From Streptomyces sp. NBC_01465 (GTDB taxonomy: Bacteria; Actinomycetota; Actinomycetes; Streptomycetales; Streptomycetaceae), in contig NZ_CP109467.1 of NCBI RefSeq assembly GCF_036227325.1, forward strand, positions 7,006,001-7,070,000: DNA of 64,000 nt, in the 5' to 3' direction. The number at the start of each line of letters is the position of its first letter. The stretch's first letter is position 1. The position numbers and the translations under genes were made by a program. Under the pieces are notes generated by a model. It was given only the letters and a program-made list of their open reading frames with translations. It was not told the DNA's origin and searched no databases. Positions 27,141 through 37,217 of this stretch are shown here, one piece after another.

Positions 27141-28411
27141 GTGCGTACGGCGAGCAGATGCATGCTCTGGTGGAGCGGATGTACCCGCTCTGCCGGAGCA
27201 TCACGGGCGACGGGGTGCGCGCCACCCTGGACATCGTGGGGGAGTACATCCCGCTGCAGGTGCACGAGGTGCCGACCGGGACCCAGGTCCTGGACTGGAC
27301 GGTGCCGCAGGAGTGGAACATCCGGGACGCGTACGTCGCCGATGCCGCAGGGAGGCGCGTCGTCGACTTCGCCGCGTCCAGCCTGCATGTGCTCGGCTAC
27401 AGCGTGCCGGTGTCCGCGACGATGCCCCTGTCCGAGCTGCGCCCGCATCTGCACACCCTGCCGGACCAGCCCAACCTCGTTCCGTACCGCACCAGTTACT
27501 ACAAGCCGGACTGGGGATTCTGCCTCGCCCAGGAGACCCTGGACGCGCTGCCGGACGGCGAGTACGAGGTGTGCATCGACTCCACCCTGGAGGACGGCCA
27601 CCTCACCTACGCCGAGCACGTGGTCCCCGGTCAGGTCCCCGACGAGGTGATCGTCTCCTGTCACGTCTGCCACCCGTCGCTCGCCAACGACAACCTGGCC
27701 GGCATCGCGGTGGCGACGTTCCTGGCCCGTACGCTCGCGGAGCAGACCCCGTACTACACCTACCGGTTCATCTACGCGCCCGGCACCGTCGGGGCGATCA
27801 CCTGGCTGGCGCGCAACGCCGAGCGCATCGAGAGGGTCAAGCACGGCCTGGTCCTCGCCTGCGCGGGGGACCGCGGCGACCTGACGTACAAGCAGAGCAG
27901 GCGCGGCGACGCGGAGATCGACCGGGTGATGCGGCATGTGCTCGCCGCGTCCGAACGTCCGCACCACATCAAGGAGTTCACCCCGTACGGCTACGACGAG
28001 CGGCAGTACTGCTCGCCCGGCTTCAACCTCGGGGTGGGCTCGCTCAGCCGCACCCCGTACGCGGGCTACCCCGAGTACCACACCTCCGGGGACAACCCCG
28101 GCTTCGTCACCCCGGAGGCGATGGCGGACACCCTCGCCGTCTGCCGGGAGGCGTTCGCCGTCCTGGACCGCAACCGCAGTTACATCAACCTCAGCCCGTA
28201 CGGCGAACCACAGCTGGGGCGGCGGGGGTTGTACGAGGCGCTCGGCGGCCGGAGCGACACCCAGCAGGCCCAGATGGCCATGCTCTGGGTGCTCAGCCTC
28301 TCCGACGGCGAGCACAGTGTCCTCGACGTCGCCGAGCGGTCCGAGCTGCCGTTCGACACCGTCGCCGCAGCGGCCGACGCCCTGGGCGCCGCCGGGCTGA
28401 TCAAGGCGTGA
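27137..28411 (+). CDS. DUF4910/DUF2172 aminopeptidase-like protein with winged-helix tail
   Basis: 424 residues. An aminopeptidase-fold body (from MHALVERMYPLCRSITGDGVR) contains the zinc-site candidates CHVCHPSLANDNLAG (about 175-189), a late ETSG-like YPEYHTSGDN (about 314) and other conserved His/Asp. The last 60 residues resemble a small winged helix (HSVLDVAERSELPFDTVAAAADAL). These proteins sit in polysaccharide loci and are predicted to hydrolyse an amide or peptide bond, but the substrate is unknown. ATG overlap couples it to the SDR, and it overlaps the flippase gene by 4 bases. Confidence 0.8.
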   Translation: MSAYGEQMHALVERMYPLCRSITGDGVRATLDIVGEYIPLQVHEVPTGTQVLDWTVPQEWNIRDAYVADAAGRRVVDFAASSLHVLGYSVPVSATMPLSELRPHLHTLPDQPNLVPYRTSYYKPDWGFCLAQETLDALPDGEYEVCIDSTLEDGHLTYAEHVVPGQVPDEVIVSCHVCHPSLANDNLAGIAVATFLARTLAEQTPYYTYRFIYAPGTVGAITWLARNAERIERVKHGLVLACAGDRGDLTYKQSRRGDAEIDRVMRHVLAASERPHHIKEFTPYGYDERQYCSPGFNLGVGSLSRTPYAGYPEYHTSGDNPGFVTPEAMADTLAVCREAFAVLDRNRSYINLSPYGEPQLGRRGLYEALGGRSDTQQAQMAMLWVLSLSDGEHSVLDVAERSELPFDTVAAAADALGAAGLIKA

Positions 28412-29700
28412 CGGCGATGACCACCGAGGAGGAGAAGACGAGACCGGCCCGCTCCGCCACGCGGGCCCTCGTCGGCCGGCTGTCCTGGGGGCTCGCCGAC
28501 CAGGCGGCCTCCAGCATGTCCAACTTCGCGGTGGGCGTCTATGTGGCCCGCTCGCTCGGGGTGACCGCGTTCGGCGTGTTCAGCCTCGCCTGGGTGACCT
28601 ACGGCGTGGTGCTCAACATCTCCCGGGGCCTGGCCACCGACCCGCTCGTGGTCCGCTTCAGCGGCGTGCCCGAAGCGAACTGGCGCAAGGCGGTGGCCCG
28701 GTCGACGGGCACCGCACTCGGCGTCGGCACCACCATCGGCGTGGTCTGTCTGGCGGCCGGGCTCGCGCTCGGCGGCCGGATGGGGCCCGCGTTCGCCTGC
28801 CTCGGTGTCATGCTGCCGGGGCTGCTGCTGCAGGACGCCTGGCGATTCTCGTTCTTCGCCGCCGGCGCCGGGCGGAAGGCGTTCGTCAACGACGTCGTGT
28901 GGGGCGTCGCGCTCGTCCCCGCCATGGTCGTGGCGGACCGTATGAACAGCGTGGCCGCGTTCGTCCTCGCCTGGGGCGCCTCCGCCACGGTCGCCGCGGT
29001 GTACGGCTACGTCCAGTCCGGCATCCTGCCCCGGGTGACCCAGGCGCGCGCATGGCTGCGCGAACAGCGCGACCTCGGCTACCGGTACCTCGTCGAGAAC
29101 GTCAGCCTCAGCGGCGCCAGCCAGCTGCGCGCCTATGGCCTCGGCGCGATCGTCGGGGTCGGCGCGGTCGGCGCGGTACGCGGCGCGGAACTCCTGACCG
29201 GGCCGTTCCTCGCCGTACTCATGGGTCTCTCCCTGGTCACCGTCCCGGAAGCGGCCAGGGTCCTGCGGCGGGCCCCGCACCGACTCGGCAGGTTCTGTCT
29301 CTGTCTCGGCGGCGGCCAGGCGGGCGCCGCGCTCCTGTGGGGCGGGGCTCTCCTCCTGATGCCGGACCGGATCGGCGAACTCGTCCTCGGCCATGTCTGG
29401 CCCTCCGCCTCACAGCTCATCGTGCCGATCACCCTCAGCGTCGCGGGTGCCGGCCTCGGAACCGGCGCGGCGGCCGGCCTGCGCGCACTCGGCGCGGCCC
29501 GGCGCAGTCTGCGCTCGCAGCTCTTCTCCTCCGCCTGTTACGTCACCGGCGGACTCGGCGGTGCGGTCTTCGCCGGCACCGTCGGCTCGGCCTGGGGCGT
29601 CGCCACCGCGACGTTGTGCGGCTCGGCCGTGTGGTGGCTCCACCTGCGCTCCGCCCTGCGCGAGCGCCAGCACTCTTTTCCCGAAGTGAGGACGACATGA
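28408..29700 (+). CDS. Wzx-type polysaccharide flippase (MOP superfamily)
   Basis: 430 residues with about twelve hydrophobic segments and short charged loops, starting RLSWGLADQAASSMSNFAVGVYVARSLG, typical of oligosaccharide flippases. It should move lipid-linked repeat units to the outer face for the polymerase. GTG 28408 gives a GTGA overlap with the preceding gene. ATG 28417 is an alternative that removes three residues. Assigned from topology and locus rather than a catalytic motif. Confidence 0.75.
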   Translation: MTAMTTEEEKTRPARSATRALVGRLSWGLADQAASSMSNFAVGVYVARSLGVTAFGVFSLAWVTYGVVLNISRGLATDPLVVRFSGVPEANWRKAVARSTGTALGVGTTIGVVCLAAGLALGGRMGPAFACLGVMLPGLLLQDAWRFSFFAAGAGRKAFVNDVVWGVALVPAMVVADRMNSVAAFVLAWGASATVAAVYGYVQSGILPRVTQARAWLREQRDLGYRYLVENVSLSGASQLRAYGLGAIVGVGAVGAVRGAELLTGPFLAVLMGLSLVTVPEAARVLRRAPHRLGRFCLCLGGGQAGAALLWGGALLLMPDRIGELVLGHVWPSASQLIVPITLSVAGAGLGTGAAAGLRALGAARRSLRSQLFSSACYVTGGLGGAVFAGTVGSAWGVATATLCGSAVWWLHLRSALRERQHSFPEVRTT

Positions 29701-30644
29701 CCCCCCACCCCAGACTGACCATCGGCCTGCCCGTCTACAACGGCGACGAGTACCTGGCCGAGTCCCTCGAGGCCCTGCTCGGCCAGACCTACGAGGACTT
29801 CGAACTGGTCATCTCCGACAACGCCTCGACCGACGGGACCCAGGACATCTGCCGCAGCTACGCCGCCGCGGACACCCGCATCCGCTACGAGCGGCTGCCC
29901 CGCAACATCGGTGCCACGCCCAACCACAACCGGGTGCTCACCGGGGCGCGCGGCGAACTCTTCAAGTGGGCTTCGCACGACGACCTGTACGGCCGCGACC
30001 TGCTCCAGCGCTGTGTCCAGGCGCTGGACGAGCGGCCCGAGCTGATCCTCGCGCACACCGACCAGGCGGTCATCGACGGCGAAGGAAAGGTGAAGGTCCC
30101 CTACGAGTACGGGCTCGCCACCGACTCCCCGAGCGCCCCCGAGCGCTTCCGCAGCCTGCTGTTCGAGCCCGGCGGCGACGACTTCTACGGGGTGATGCGC
30201 ACCGAGAGGCTGCGCCGTGTGAAGCCGATGGACAGCTACCACCACGCGGACCGTACGTACGTCGCCGAGATCACCCTGCACGGCCCCTTCTACCAGGTGC
30301 CCGAGCTGCTCTACTTCCGCCGCGACCACCCCACCCGCGCCGAGCGGGCCAACCCGTCCAAGCGCGCCCGGTGCATCAACCTCGACCCGCGCCGGGCCGG
30401 CGCGCTGCACCCGACGCCCCGGCTGCTCGCCGAGTACGTCTGGGGCTTCGCCTCGGCGATCCGCAGGGCGCCGCTGTCCCCGGCCGACAAGCGCGCCTGC
30501 TACCGCCACCTCGCCGCATGGCTGACCAGCCGGACCAGGCCGGGCGCCGGCGAACGCGTCGAGGACCGCGCCCCGGTCGGTCCGGGCGGGCTCGACATAT
30601 CCCTCGACGACCTCGTTGCCGGCCGGGAAGGGCGTCGGGCATGA
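29697..30644 (+). CDS. Glycosyltransferase family 2
   Basis: 315 residues, GT-A fold. TIGLPVYNGDEYLAESLEALLGQTY (7-31) and ISDNASTDGT form the nucleotide site, and WASHDDLYGRD carries the metal-binding DD (about 90-100). The C-terminus is rich in Arg and ends in a short acidic tail. It lacks membrane segments. It probably adds one residue to the repeat unit in the cytoplasm. ATGA overlaps tie it to the flippase and pyruvyltransferase genes. Confidence 0.85.
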   Translation: MTPHPRLTIGLPVYNGDEYLAESLEALLGQTYEDFELVISDNASTDGTQDICRSYAAADTRIRYERLPRNIGATPNHNRVLTGARGELFKWASHDDLYGRDLLQRCVQALDERPELILAHTDQAVIDGEGKVKVPYEYGLATDSPSAPERFRSLLFEPGGDDFYGVMRTERLRRVKPMDSYHHADRTYVAEITLHGPFYQVPELLYFRRDHPTRAERANPSKRARCINLDPRRAGALHPTPRLLAEYVWGFASAIRRAPLSPADKRACYRHLAAWLTSRTRPGAGERVEDRAPVGPGGLDISLDDLVAGREGRRA

Positions 30645-31864
30645 CAACCTCCTTACGAGTCGGGGTGTTCGGCCTGCTCGGGTCCGGCAACCTCGGCAAC
30701 GACGGCTCGCTCGAAGCCGTGCTCGGCTATCTCCGCGCCGAGCACCCGGACGCGGTCGTGGACGCACTGTGCGGCGGCCCCGAATCCGTCACGGCCCGGT
30801 TCGGGATCCCCGCGACACGGATGCACTGGAACCGCGCGGAGTACCGGACCGCGTCCCGTGCGGGCGCGGTCGCGGCGAAGGGCGCGGGCAAAATCGTCGA
30901 CGCCTTCCGCACCGCCGCCTGGGTGCGCCGGCACGACGTGGTGATCGTGCCGGGGATGGGCGTCCTGGAGGCCACCCTGCCGCTGCGGCCGTGGGGCTTT
31001 CCGTACGCGCTCTTCCTGCTCTGCGCGAGCGGCCGGCTGCTGCGTACCCGGGTCGCCCTGGTCGGCGTCGGCGCCGCCCCGATCCGCAACCGGCCGACCC
31101 GGGCCCTGGTGCGCTGGTCGGCGCGGCTCGCCGCCTACCGCTCGTACCGGGACACCCAGTCCCGTGACGCGATGCGGGCCATGGGCGTGGACACCGCGCG
31201 CGACGAGGTCTACCCGGACCTCGCGTTCGCCCTGCCGACACCTCCGCCGGTCGAGCCCGCGGGCATCGTCTGCGTCGGTGTCATGGACTTCCACGGGAGC
31301 AACGACGACCGCGCCAGGTCCGAGGAGATCTACCGGCGCTACCTCGACGCGACGATCCGGTTCGTCCGCACACTCGCCGAGGAAGGCAGACCGGTCCGGC
31401 TGCTCACCGGCGACCGGTGCGACGAGGCGGTGGTCGCCGCGATCCTCGACGCGGTGGACTCACCCCTCGTCACGGCCGCCCAACCGGCCTCGCTGGCCGA
31501 CCTGATGAAGGAGATGGCGGCCGCCGACAGCGTGGTGGCGGTCCGCTACCACAACCTGATCTGCGCGCTGAAGACCGGCACACCCGTCCTCGCCCTCAGC
31601 TATGCGGCGAAGAGCGACGCGCTCATGGAACGGATGGGGCTCGGTGCGTACGTTCACCCTGCGCGCGAGGCCGACGCCGACCGGCTGCTCGAACAATTCC
31701 GGGCGCTGGAGAAGCACTCGGCCGAGCTGCGCCGGATCCTCGCCGAGAGGAACGAGACCGCAGCACAGCAACTCGCCGTCCAGTTCGCCGAGTTGACCGC
31801 AACCCTTTTCACGACGGGCGACCTGACCCGCGCCCGGAACCGTGCACGCCAGGAGAGTCCATGA
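30641..31864 (+). CDS. Polysaccharide pyruvyl transferase family protein
   Basis: 407 residues. GLLGSGNLGNDGSLEAVL (13-30), VIVPGMG (about 107) and the late VVAVRYHNLICALKTGTPVLALSYAAKSDALM (about 303-334) are the landmarks of the CsaB/PS_pyruv_trans family, which forms a pyruvate ketal on a sugar from phosphoenolpyruvate and so adds negative charge. Codon 5 is TTA (30653-30655), the second bldA-type codon in the locus. The ATG overlaps the preceding stop. Confidence 0.85.
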   Translation: MTTSLRVGVFGLLGSGNLGNDGSLEAVLGYLRAEHPDAVVDALCGGPESVTARFGIPATRMHWNRAEYRTASRAGAVAAKGAGKIVDAFRTAAWVRRHDVVIVPGMGVLEATLPLRPWGFPYALFLLCASGRLLRTRVALVGVGAAPIRNRPTRALVRWSARLAAYRSYRDTQSRDAMRAMGVDTARDEVYPDLAFALPTPPPVEPAGIVCVGVMDFHGSNDDRARSEEIYRRYLDATIRFVRTLAEEGRPVRLLTGDRCDEAVVAAILDAVDSPLVTAAQPASLADLMKEMAAADSVVAVRYHNLICALKTGTPVLALSYAAKSDALMERMGLGAYVHPAREADADRLLEQFRALEKHSAELRRILAERNETAAQQLAVQFAELTATLFTTGDLTRARNRARQESP

Positions 31865-32418
31865 AAGCAACCGAAGTCCCGGAGATCTCCGGGGCGTTCC
31901 TCTTCGAGCCCACCCCCTACGCCGACGAGCGCGGCATCTTCAGCCGCACCTTCGACGCCGACGTGATCCGCTCGGTGGGACTCGACCCGCACGCCTTCGT
32001 CCAGGACAGCCTGTCCCGCTCGGTCCGCGGCGTGCTCCGCGGCCTGCATCTGCGCTCCGGCAAGGGCGAGGCCAAGCTGGTGCGGTGCTCGTACGGGAAG
32101 GTCTTCGACGTCGTCGTGGACCTGCGGCACGGATCGCCGACCTTCCGCAACGTGGCCACCTTCGAGCTGTCCGGCGAGACGCAGACGACCCTCTACATCC
32201 CCGCGGGGTGCGCGCACGGCTTCCAGGCGCTGACCGAAACCGCGGACACCTCGTACCGGATCGACCGCCCGCACGACCCGGCCGAGGACGTGACGATCGC
32301 CTTCGACGACCCGGAACTGGCCGTCCCCTGGCCGCTGCCGGTCACTTCGGTGTCCGAGCGGGACCGGAAGGCACCGAGCCTCGCCGAGGTACTGCAGGAT
32401 CTCCCGGGGAAGCGGTGA
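31861..32418 (+). CDS. dTDP-4-dehydrorhamnose 3,5-epimerase-like protein
   Basis: 185 residues, cupin fold of the RmlC family. GVLRGLHLR includes catalytic His63, and VFDVVVDLRHGSPTF and LYIPAGCAHGFQAL are typical. RmlC epimerises C3 and C5 of a 4-keto-6-deoxy sugar nucleotide. No RmlA, RmlB or RmlD is in the window, so the substrate may come from the CDP-sugar module upstream or from enzymes encoded elsewhere. It overlaps the pyruvyltransferase gene by 4 bases. Confidence 0.85.
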   Translation: MKATEVPEISGAFLFEPTPYADERGIFSRTFDADVIRSVGLDPHAFVQDSLSRSVRGVLRGLHLRSGKGEAKLVRCSYGKVFDVVVDLRHGSPTFRNVATFELSGETQTTLYIPAGCAHGFQALTETADTSYRIDRPHDPAEDVTIAFDDPELAVPWPLPVTSVSERDRKAPSLAEVLQDLPGKR

Positions 32419-32419
32419 T

Positions 32420-33739
32420 GTGGGCATGGGCACCGAAGAGTTCCAACTCCCCAGGTCGCGGGCGGCGAACGAGCGTCTGCACGCCCTGATCCCCGGAGGC
32501 GCGCACACCTACGCCAAGGGCGACGACCAGTACCCCGAGCACCTGGCCCCGGTCATCAGCCACGGCCGCGGCGCCCACGTGTGGGACGTCGACGGCAACC
32601 GCTACATCGAGTACGGCTCCGGTCTGCGGTCGGTCAGCCTCGGTCACGCGCACCCCCGCGTGACCGAGGCGGCGCGCCGGGAGATCGACCGGGGCGGCAA
32701 CTTCGTCCGGCCGTCCGTCCTGGAGGTCGAGGCCGCGGAACGCTTCCTCGCCACCGTGCCGACCGCCGACATGGTGAAGTTCGCGAAGAACGGCTCCGAC
32801 GTCACCACCGCCGCGGTCCGCCTCGCCCGCGCCGCCACCGGGCGTCCGCGGGTGGCGGTCTGCAGCGACCAGCCGTTCTTCTCCGTCGACGACTGGTTCA
32901 TCGCCACCACACCGATGTCCGCCGGCATTCCGCAGGCGATCACCGAGCTCACGGTGTCGTTCCCGTACGGGGACCTGGCCGCGACGGAGGAACTGCTCGA
33001 CCGGTACCCGGACGACGTCGCCTGCCTGATCGTCGAACCCACCGGCCCTCCCGACTACCTCGCCGGCCTGCGCGAACTCGCCGACCGGCACGGCTGCGTA
33101 CTGATCTTCGACGAGATGATCACCGGTCTGCGCTGGTCGGAGGCGGGCGCTCAGGGCCTGTACGGAGTCGTGCCCGACCTCTCCACGTTCGGCAAGGCGC
33201 TGGGCAACGGGTTCGCCGTGTCCGCGCTGGCCGGGCGCCGGGAGCTGATGGAGCAGGGCGGGCTGCGCCACTCCGGCGACCGGGTGTTCCTGCTGTCCAC
33301 CACGCACGGCGCGGAGACGCACTCCCTGGCAGCCGCGACGGCCGTGCTCACCACCTACGCCGAGGAGGGCGTCACCGCTCAACTGCACACCCTCGGCGAG
33401 AAGTTGGCCGCCGGTGTCCGCGGCGCGGCGGTGGATGCGGGCGTCAGCGACCACGTCCTCGTACGGGGCCGGGCCAGCAACCTCGTCTATGCCACGCTGG
33501 ACGAGAGCGGCCTGCCGTCGCAGGAGTACCGCACCCTGTTCCTGCGTCAGCTCCTCGCGGGCGGGGTGCTGGCCCCGTCGCTCGTGGTGAGCAGCGCCCT
33601 CACCGACGCCGACATCGACCACACCGTCGACGTGGTGGCGCAGGCGTGCGCGGTGTACCGGAAGGCGCTGGACGCCGGTGACCCCTCGGCCTGGCAGGGC
33701 GGGAGGCCGGTGAAGCCCGTGTTCCGCCGCCTCGTATGA
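32420..33739 (+). CDS. Class III aminotransferase, glutamate-1-semialdehyde aminomutase-like
   Basis: 439 residues, PLP fold type I. IPGGAHTYAKGDDQYP (24-39), the phosphate-binding NGSD, IFDEMITGLRW (about 232) and the Schiff-base lysine in LSTFGKALGNGFAVSAL (about 254) match the GSA-aminomutase branch. In a polysaccharide locus it more likely transaminates a keto-sugar nucleotide or small ligand than makes 5-aminolevulinate. GTG 32420 or ATG 32426 could start it. It is the last gene of the locus and ends seven bases from a convergent PAP2 gene. Confidence 0.8.
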   Translation: MGMGTEEFQLPRSRAANERLHALIPGGAHTYAKGDDQYPEHLAPVISHGRGAHVWDVDGNRYIEYGSGLRSVSLGHAHPRVTEAARREIDRGGNFVRPSVLEVEAAERFLATVPTADMVKFAKNGSDVTTAAVRLARAATGRPRVAVCSDQPFFSVDDWFIATTPMSAGIPQAITELTVSFPYGDLAATEELLDRYPDDVACLIVEPTGPPDYLAGLRELADRHGCVLIFDEMITGLRWSEAGAQGLYGVVPDLSTFGKALGNGFAVSALAGRRELMEQGGLRHSGDRVFLLSTTHGAETHSLAAATAVLTTYAEEGVTAQLHTLGEKLAAGVRGAAVDAGVSDHVLVRGRASNLVYATLDESGLPSQEYRTLFLRQLLAGGVLAPSLVVSSALTDADIDHTVDVVAQACAVYRKALDAGDPSAWQGGRPVKPVFRRLV

Positions 33740-33746
33740 CATGACG

Positions 33747-34406
33747 TCAGCGGCCGGCTCTCCTCCCGGCGAGCCGGTCGATCAGCCACGCGGTCGCCGG
33801 GACCACCGCCAGCGCGGTGCACCAGCCGCCGAGGACGTCGGTCGCGTAGTGCGCGCCCAGGGCGACCTCCGCCCATCCCATCGCGGCGCCGGCCACCAGC
33901 GCCGCGGCGAGTACGCATGACGTGCCGGCCGCCCTGCCCAGGCCGATCCTGCCGGTCGCCGGGAGCGCCACCGCGAGGGCCATCGCGGTGGCGAAGGTGG
34001 TGTGCCCGCTCGGGTAGGACAGATTGCTCTCGCCGTGGATGGTGCGTCCGACCATGTGCTTGAGCACCGTCGTGACGGCCGTGGACAGGCCGGCACCGGC
34101 GACGACGAGCACCGCCGCGCGCGGGTGCCGCAGCAGGAGGCAGCCCGTCACGGCGGCCACGAGCAGCGCTGCCGCTCCTGCGGGTTCTCCCAGGAAGTCG
34201 AGGGCCAGCGCCACGCGCCGCCACGGGGATCCCACGCTGTCCGCCGTCGGATCGACGATCCACCGGTCCACCCTGCCGGGCTCGCCGTGACCCGCGTACA
34301 GCACTCCGAGTACGACGACCACGAGCGCGGCGAGGGCCGCGGCGATCCCGATCCCGCGGCGCAGCGACGGGGGCAGCGCGGAGCGCGTCGTACCGCCGCC
34401 GCCCAC
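33747..34406 (-). CDS. PAP2-superfamily membrane phosphatase
   Basis: 219 residues with about five membrane segments. Phosphatase motifs: KHMVGRT (about 121, a variant of KxxxxxxRP), YPSGHTTFA (about 136) and HYATDVLGG (about 190) with the catalytic histidines. Such enzymes hydrolyse lipid phosphates, including undecaprenyl pyrophosphate. Sitting at the end of the polysaccharide locus it could recycle the lipid carrier, but it is transcribed the opposite way. GTG 34406 is chosen because it gives a short N-terminus. The ribosome site is poor. Confidence 0.75.
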   Translation of the reverse strand: MGGGGTTRSALPPSLRRGIGIAAALAALVVVVLGVLYAGHGEPGRVDRWIVDPTADSVGSPWRRVALALDFLGEPAGAAALLVAAVTGCLLLRHPRAAVLVVAGAGLSTAVTTVLKHMVGRTIHGESNLSYPSGHTTFATAMALAVALPATGRIGLGRAAGTSCVLAAALVAGAAMGWAEVALGAHYATDVLGGWCTALAVVPATAWLIDRLAGRRAGR

Positions 34407-34411
34407 CGCGT

Positions 34412-35173
34412 TCAGGCGCCCGTGCCGACGAGTTCGTCGGCAGGTCCGTTGCCCGGCCGGGGGGTGCCCGCCGGGTCCAGGACGAAGAGGGGGATGTGCA
34501 GTTCCTCGGCGCGGGCCAGGGCGTCGTCGGTGAATCCGGCCGGGGCGAAGTAGACGGCGCGGACCGAGGAGCTCAGTCCGTGCAGCCAGAGGCATTCGAT
34601 GTCGCGGAGCGCGGCCGGCAGGGCGCCGGGCGGATCGACCGTGGCGATCAGGCCGCGGCCGCGTACGTCGATGCCCGTGGCGGGGCGCCGGCCCGGCAGG
34701 TCGGTCGCCGTGACGTCCCTGAAGCCCAGCCAGGTCAGATAGTGCGCGGCCGCGGTGACGGCGTCGTGCGCGGTACGGACGGGCTCCGGGTGGAAGGCGG
34801 GCCGGGGCGGGGTGGCCGTGCGGGGCAGCGGTATGTGGGCGGGGGCCGGCGATGGCGGGGGTGCGGCTTCGGTGCGTACCGGCTCGACCGGGATCCGCAG
34901 CACCGTGCCGCAACCGCAGCCCAGCTCCGGCTGCGGCCAGTGGTCCTGGCGCCCGCAGGCCGTGCAGCGGACCTCGACCCACGCCTCCGACCAGGTGCGA
35001 TGGAGGATCGGCTGCGGGGGAGCGCCCTGGGTGAGCGGCGGCGCGACAGGGGCCCCGCAGGCACAGGGGTAGACGGGCGCCGCATAGCTGTGCTCGCGGC
35101 GGCAGGCCGGGCAGTGCACCTGCACGGTCGTCGCTGTCAGGTTCTCCTTCGGGCCCTCTCCCATGGGGTCCAT
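34412..35173 (-). CDS. Hypothetical protein with two zinc ribbons and a nuclease-like C-terminal domain
   Basis: 253 residues, not recognised as a named family. The first 80 residues hold two Cys clusters, CPAC...CACG and CTAC...CGCG, which look like zinc ribbons. A Pro-rich linker follows. The last 110 residues ([15 protein letters not shown]... [14 protein letters not shown]... CLWLHG... [28 protein letters not shown]) resemble the Mrr/REase-like core, in which a buried region around GIDVRG would be the active site. The final strand-helix pattern is typical of that fold, but the motif is incomplete, so it may be a non-catalytic relative. It lies 5 bases upstream of the PAP2 gene on the same strand. 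Confidence 0.6.
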   Translation of the reverse strand: MDPMGEGPKENLTATTVQVHCPACRREHSYAAPVYPCACGAPVAPPLTQGAPPQPILHRTWSEAWVEVRCTACGRQDHWPQPELGCGCGTVLRIPVEPVRTEAAPPPSPAPAHIPLPRTATPPRPAFHPEPVRTAHDAVTAAAHYLTWLGFRDVTATDLPGRRPATGIDVRGRGLIATVDPPGALPAALRDIECLWLHGLSSSVRAVYFAPAGFTDDALARAEELHIPLFVLDPAGTPRPGNGPADELVGTGA

Positions 35174-35233
35174 CGTCCACCAGGAGCGAGGCCCCGGGGA
35201 GGGACTTCGGGGATCCGGTCGCACGGATGTCTC

Positions 35234-35262
35234 TTGACGGCCGAGCGGTCAGCTCCTAGATT
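35234..35262 (+). promoter_or_regulatory. gcl promoter
   Basis: TTGACG (35234-35239), a 17-base spacer and TAGATT (35257-35262) form a housekeeping-type promoter, placing the start of transcription near 35269. The operator doublet begins three bases after the -10, so bound protein would block initiation or clearance. Confidence 0.7.
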
Positions 35263-35264
35263 GC

Positions 35265-35300
35265 TTCCGTATAGCAGAACTGAAATTCCGCAATACGGAA
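35265..35300 (+). promoter_or_regulatory. Operator doublet of gcl (TTCCG-N5-CGGAA)
   Basis: A perfect palindrome TTCCGCAATACGGAA lies at 35286-35300 and a degenerate copy TTCCGTATAGCAGAA at 35265-35279. The two are exactly 21 bp apart, or two helical turns. The identical 15-mer and a similar degenerate partner occur in the same order before hyi. An IclR-type repressor such as the allantoin-pathway AllR is a candidate binder by analogy. No such regulator is encoded in this window. Confidence 0.75.
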
Positions 35301-35362
35301 ATGGGCGATCTCAGGTTGGCGCGACAGGAGGCCCACTCCGACAGGCCGAGCAGGAGAACTCA

Positions 35363-37153
<1,791 letters not shown>

Positions 37154-37162
37154 CGCGGGGGG

Positions 37163-37206
37163 ACGGCCCCCGCCCCGGCGTCAACTCGCGCCGGGGCGGG
37201 GGCCGT
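37163..37206 (+). terminator. gcl terminator
   Basis: ACGGCCCCCGCCCCGGCG pairs perfectly over 18 bp with its complement at 37189-37206, around an 8-base loop. It starts 9 bases after the gcl stop. It also lies just beyond the 3' end of the convergent minus-strand gene, so it may serve both. Confidence 0.85.
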
Positions 37207-37217
37207 TGCGCGCCCGC

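Noticed and set aside
35234..35362. A riboswitch in the gcl leader
   Set aside because: The leader is short and its structure is explained by the operator doublet. No known riboswitch core was recognised.
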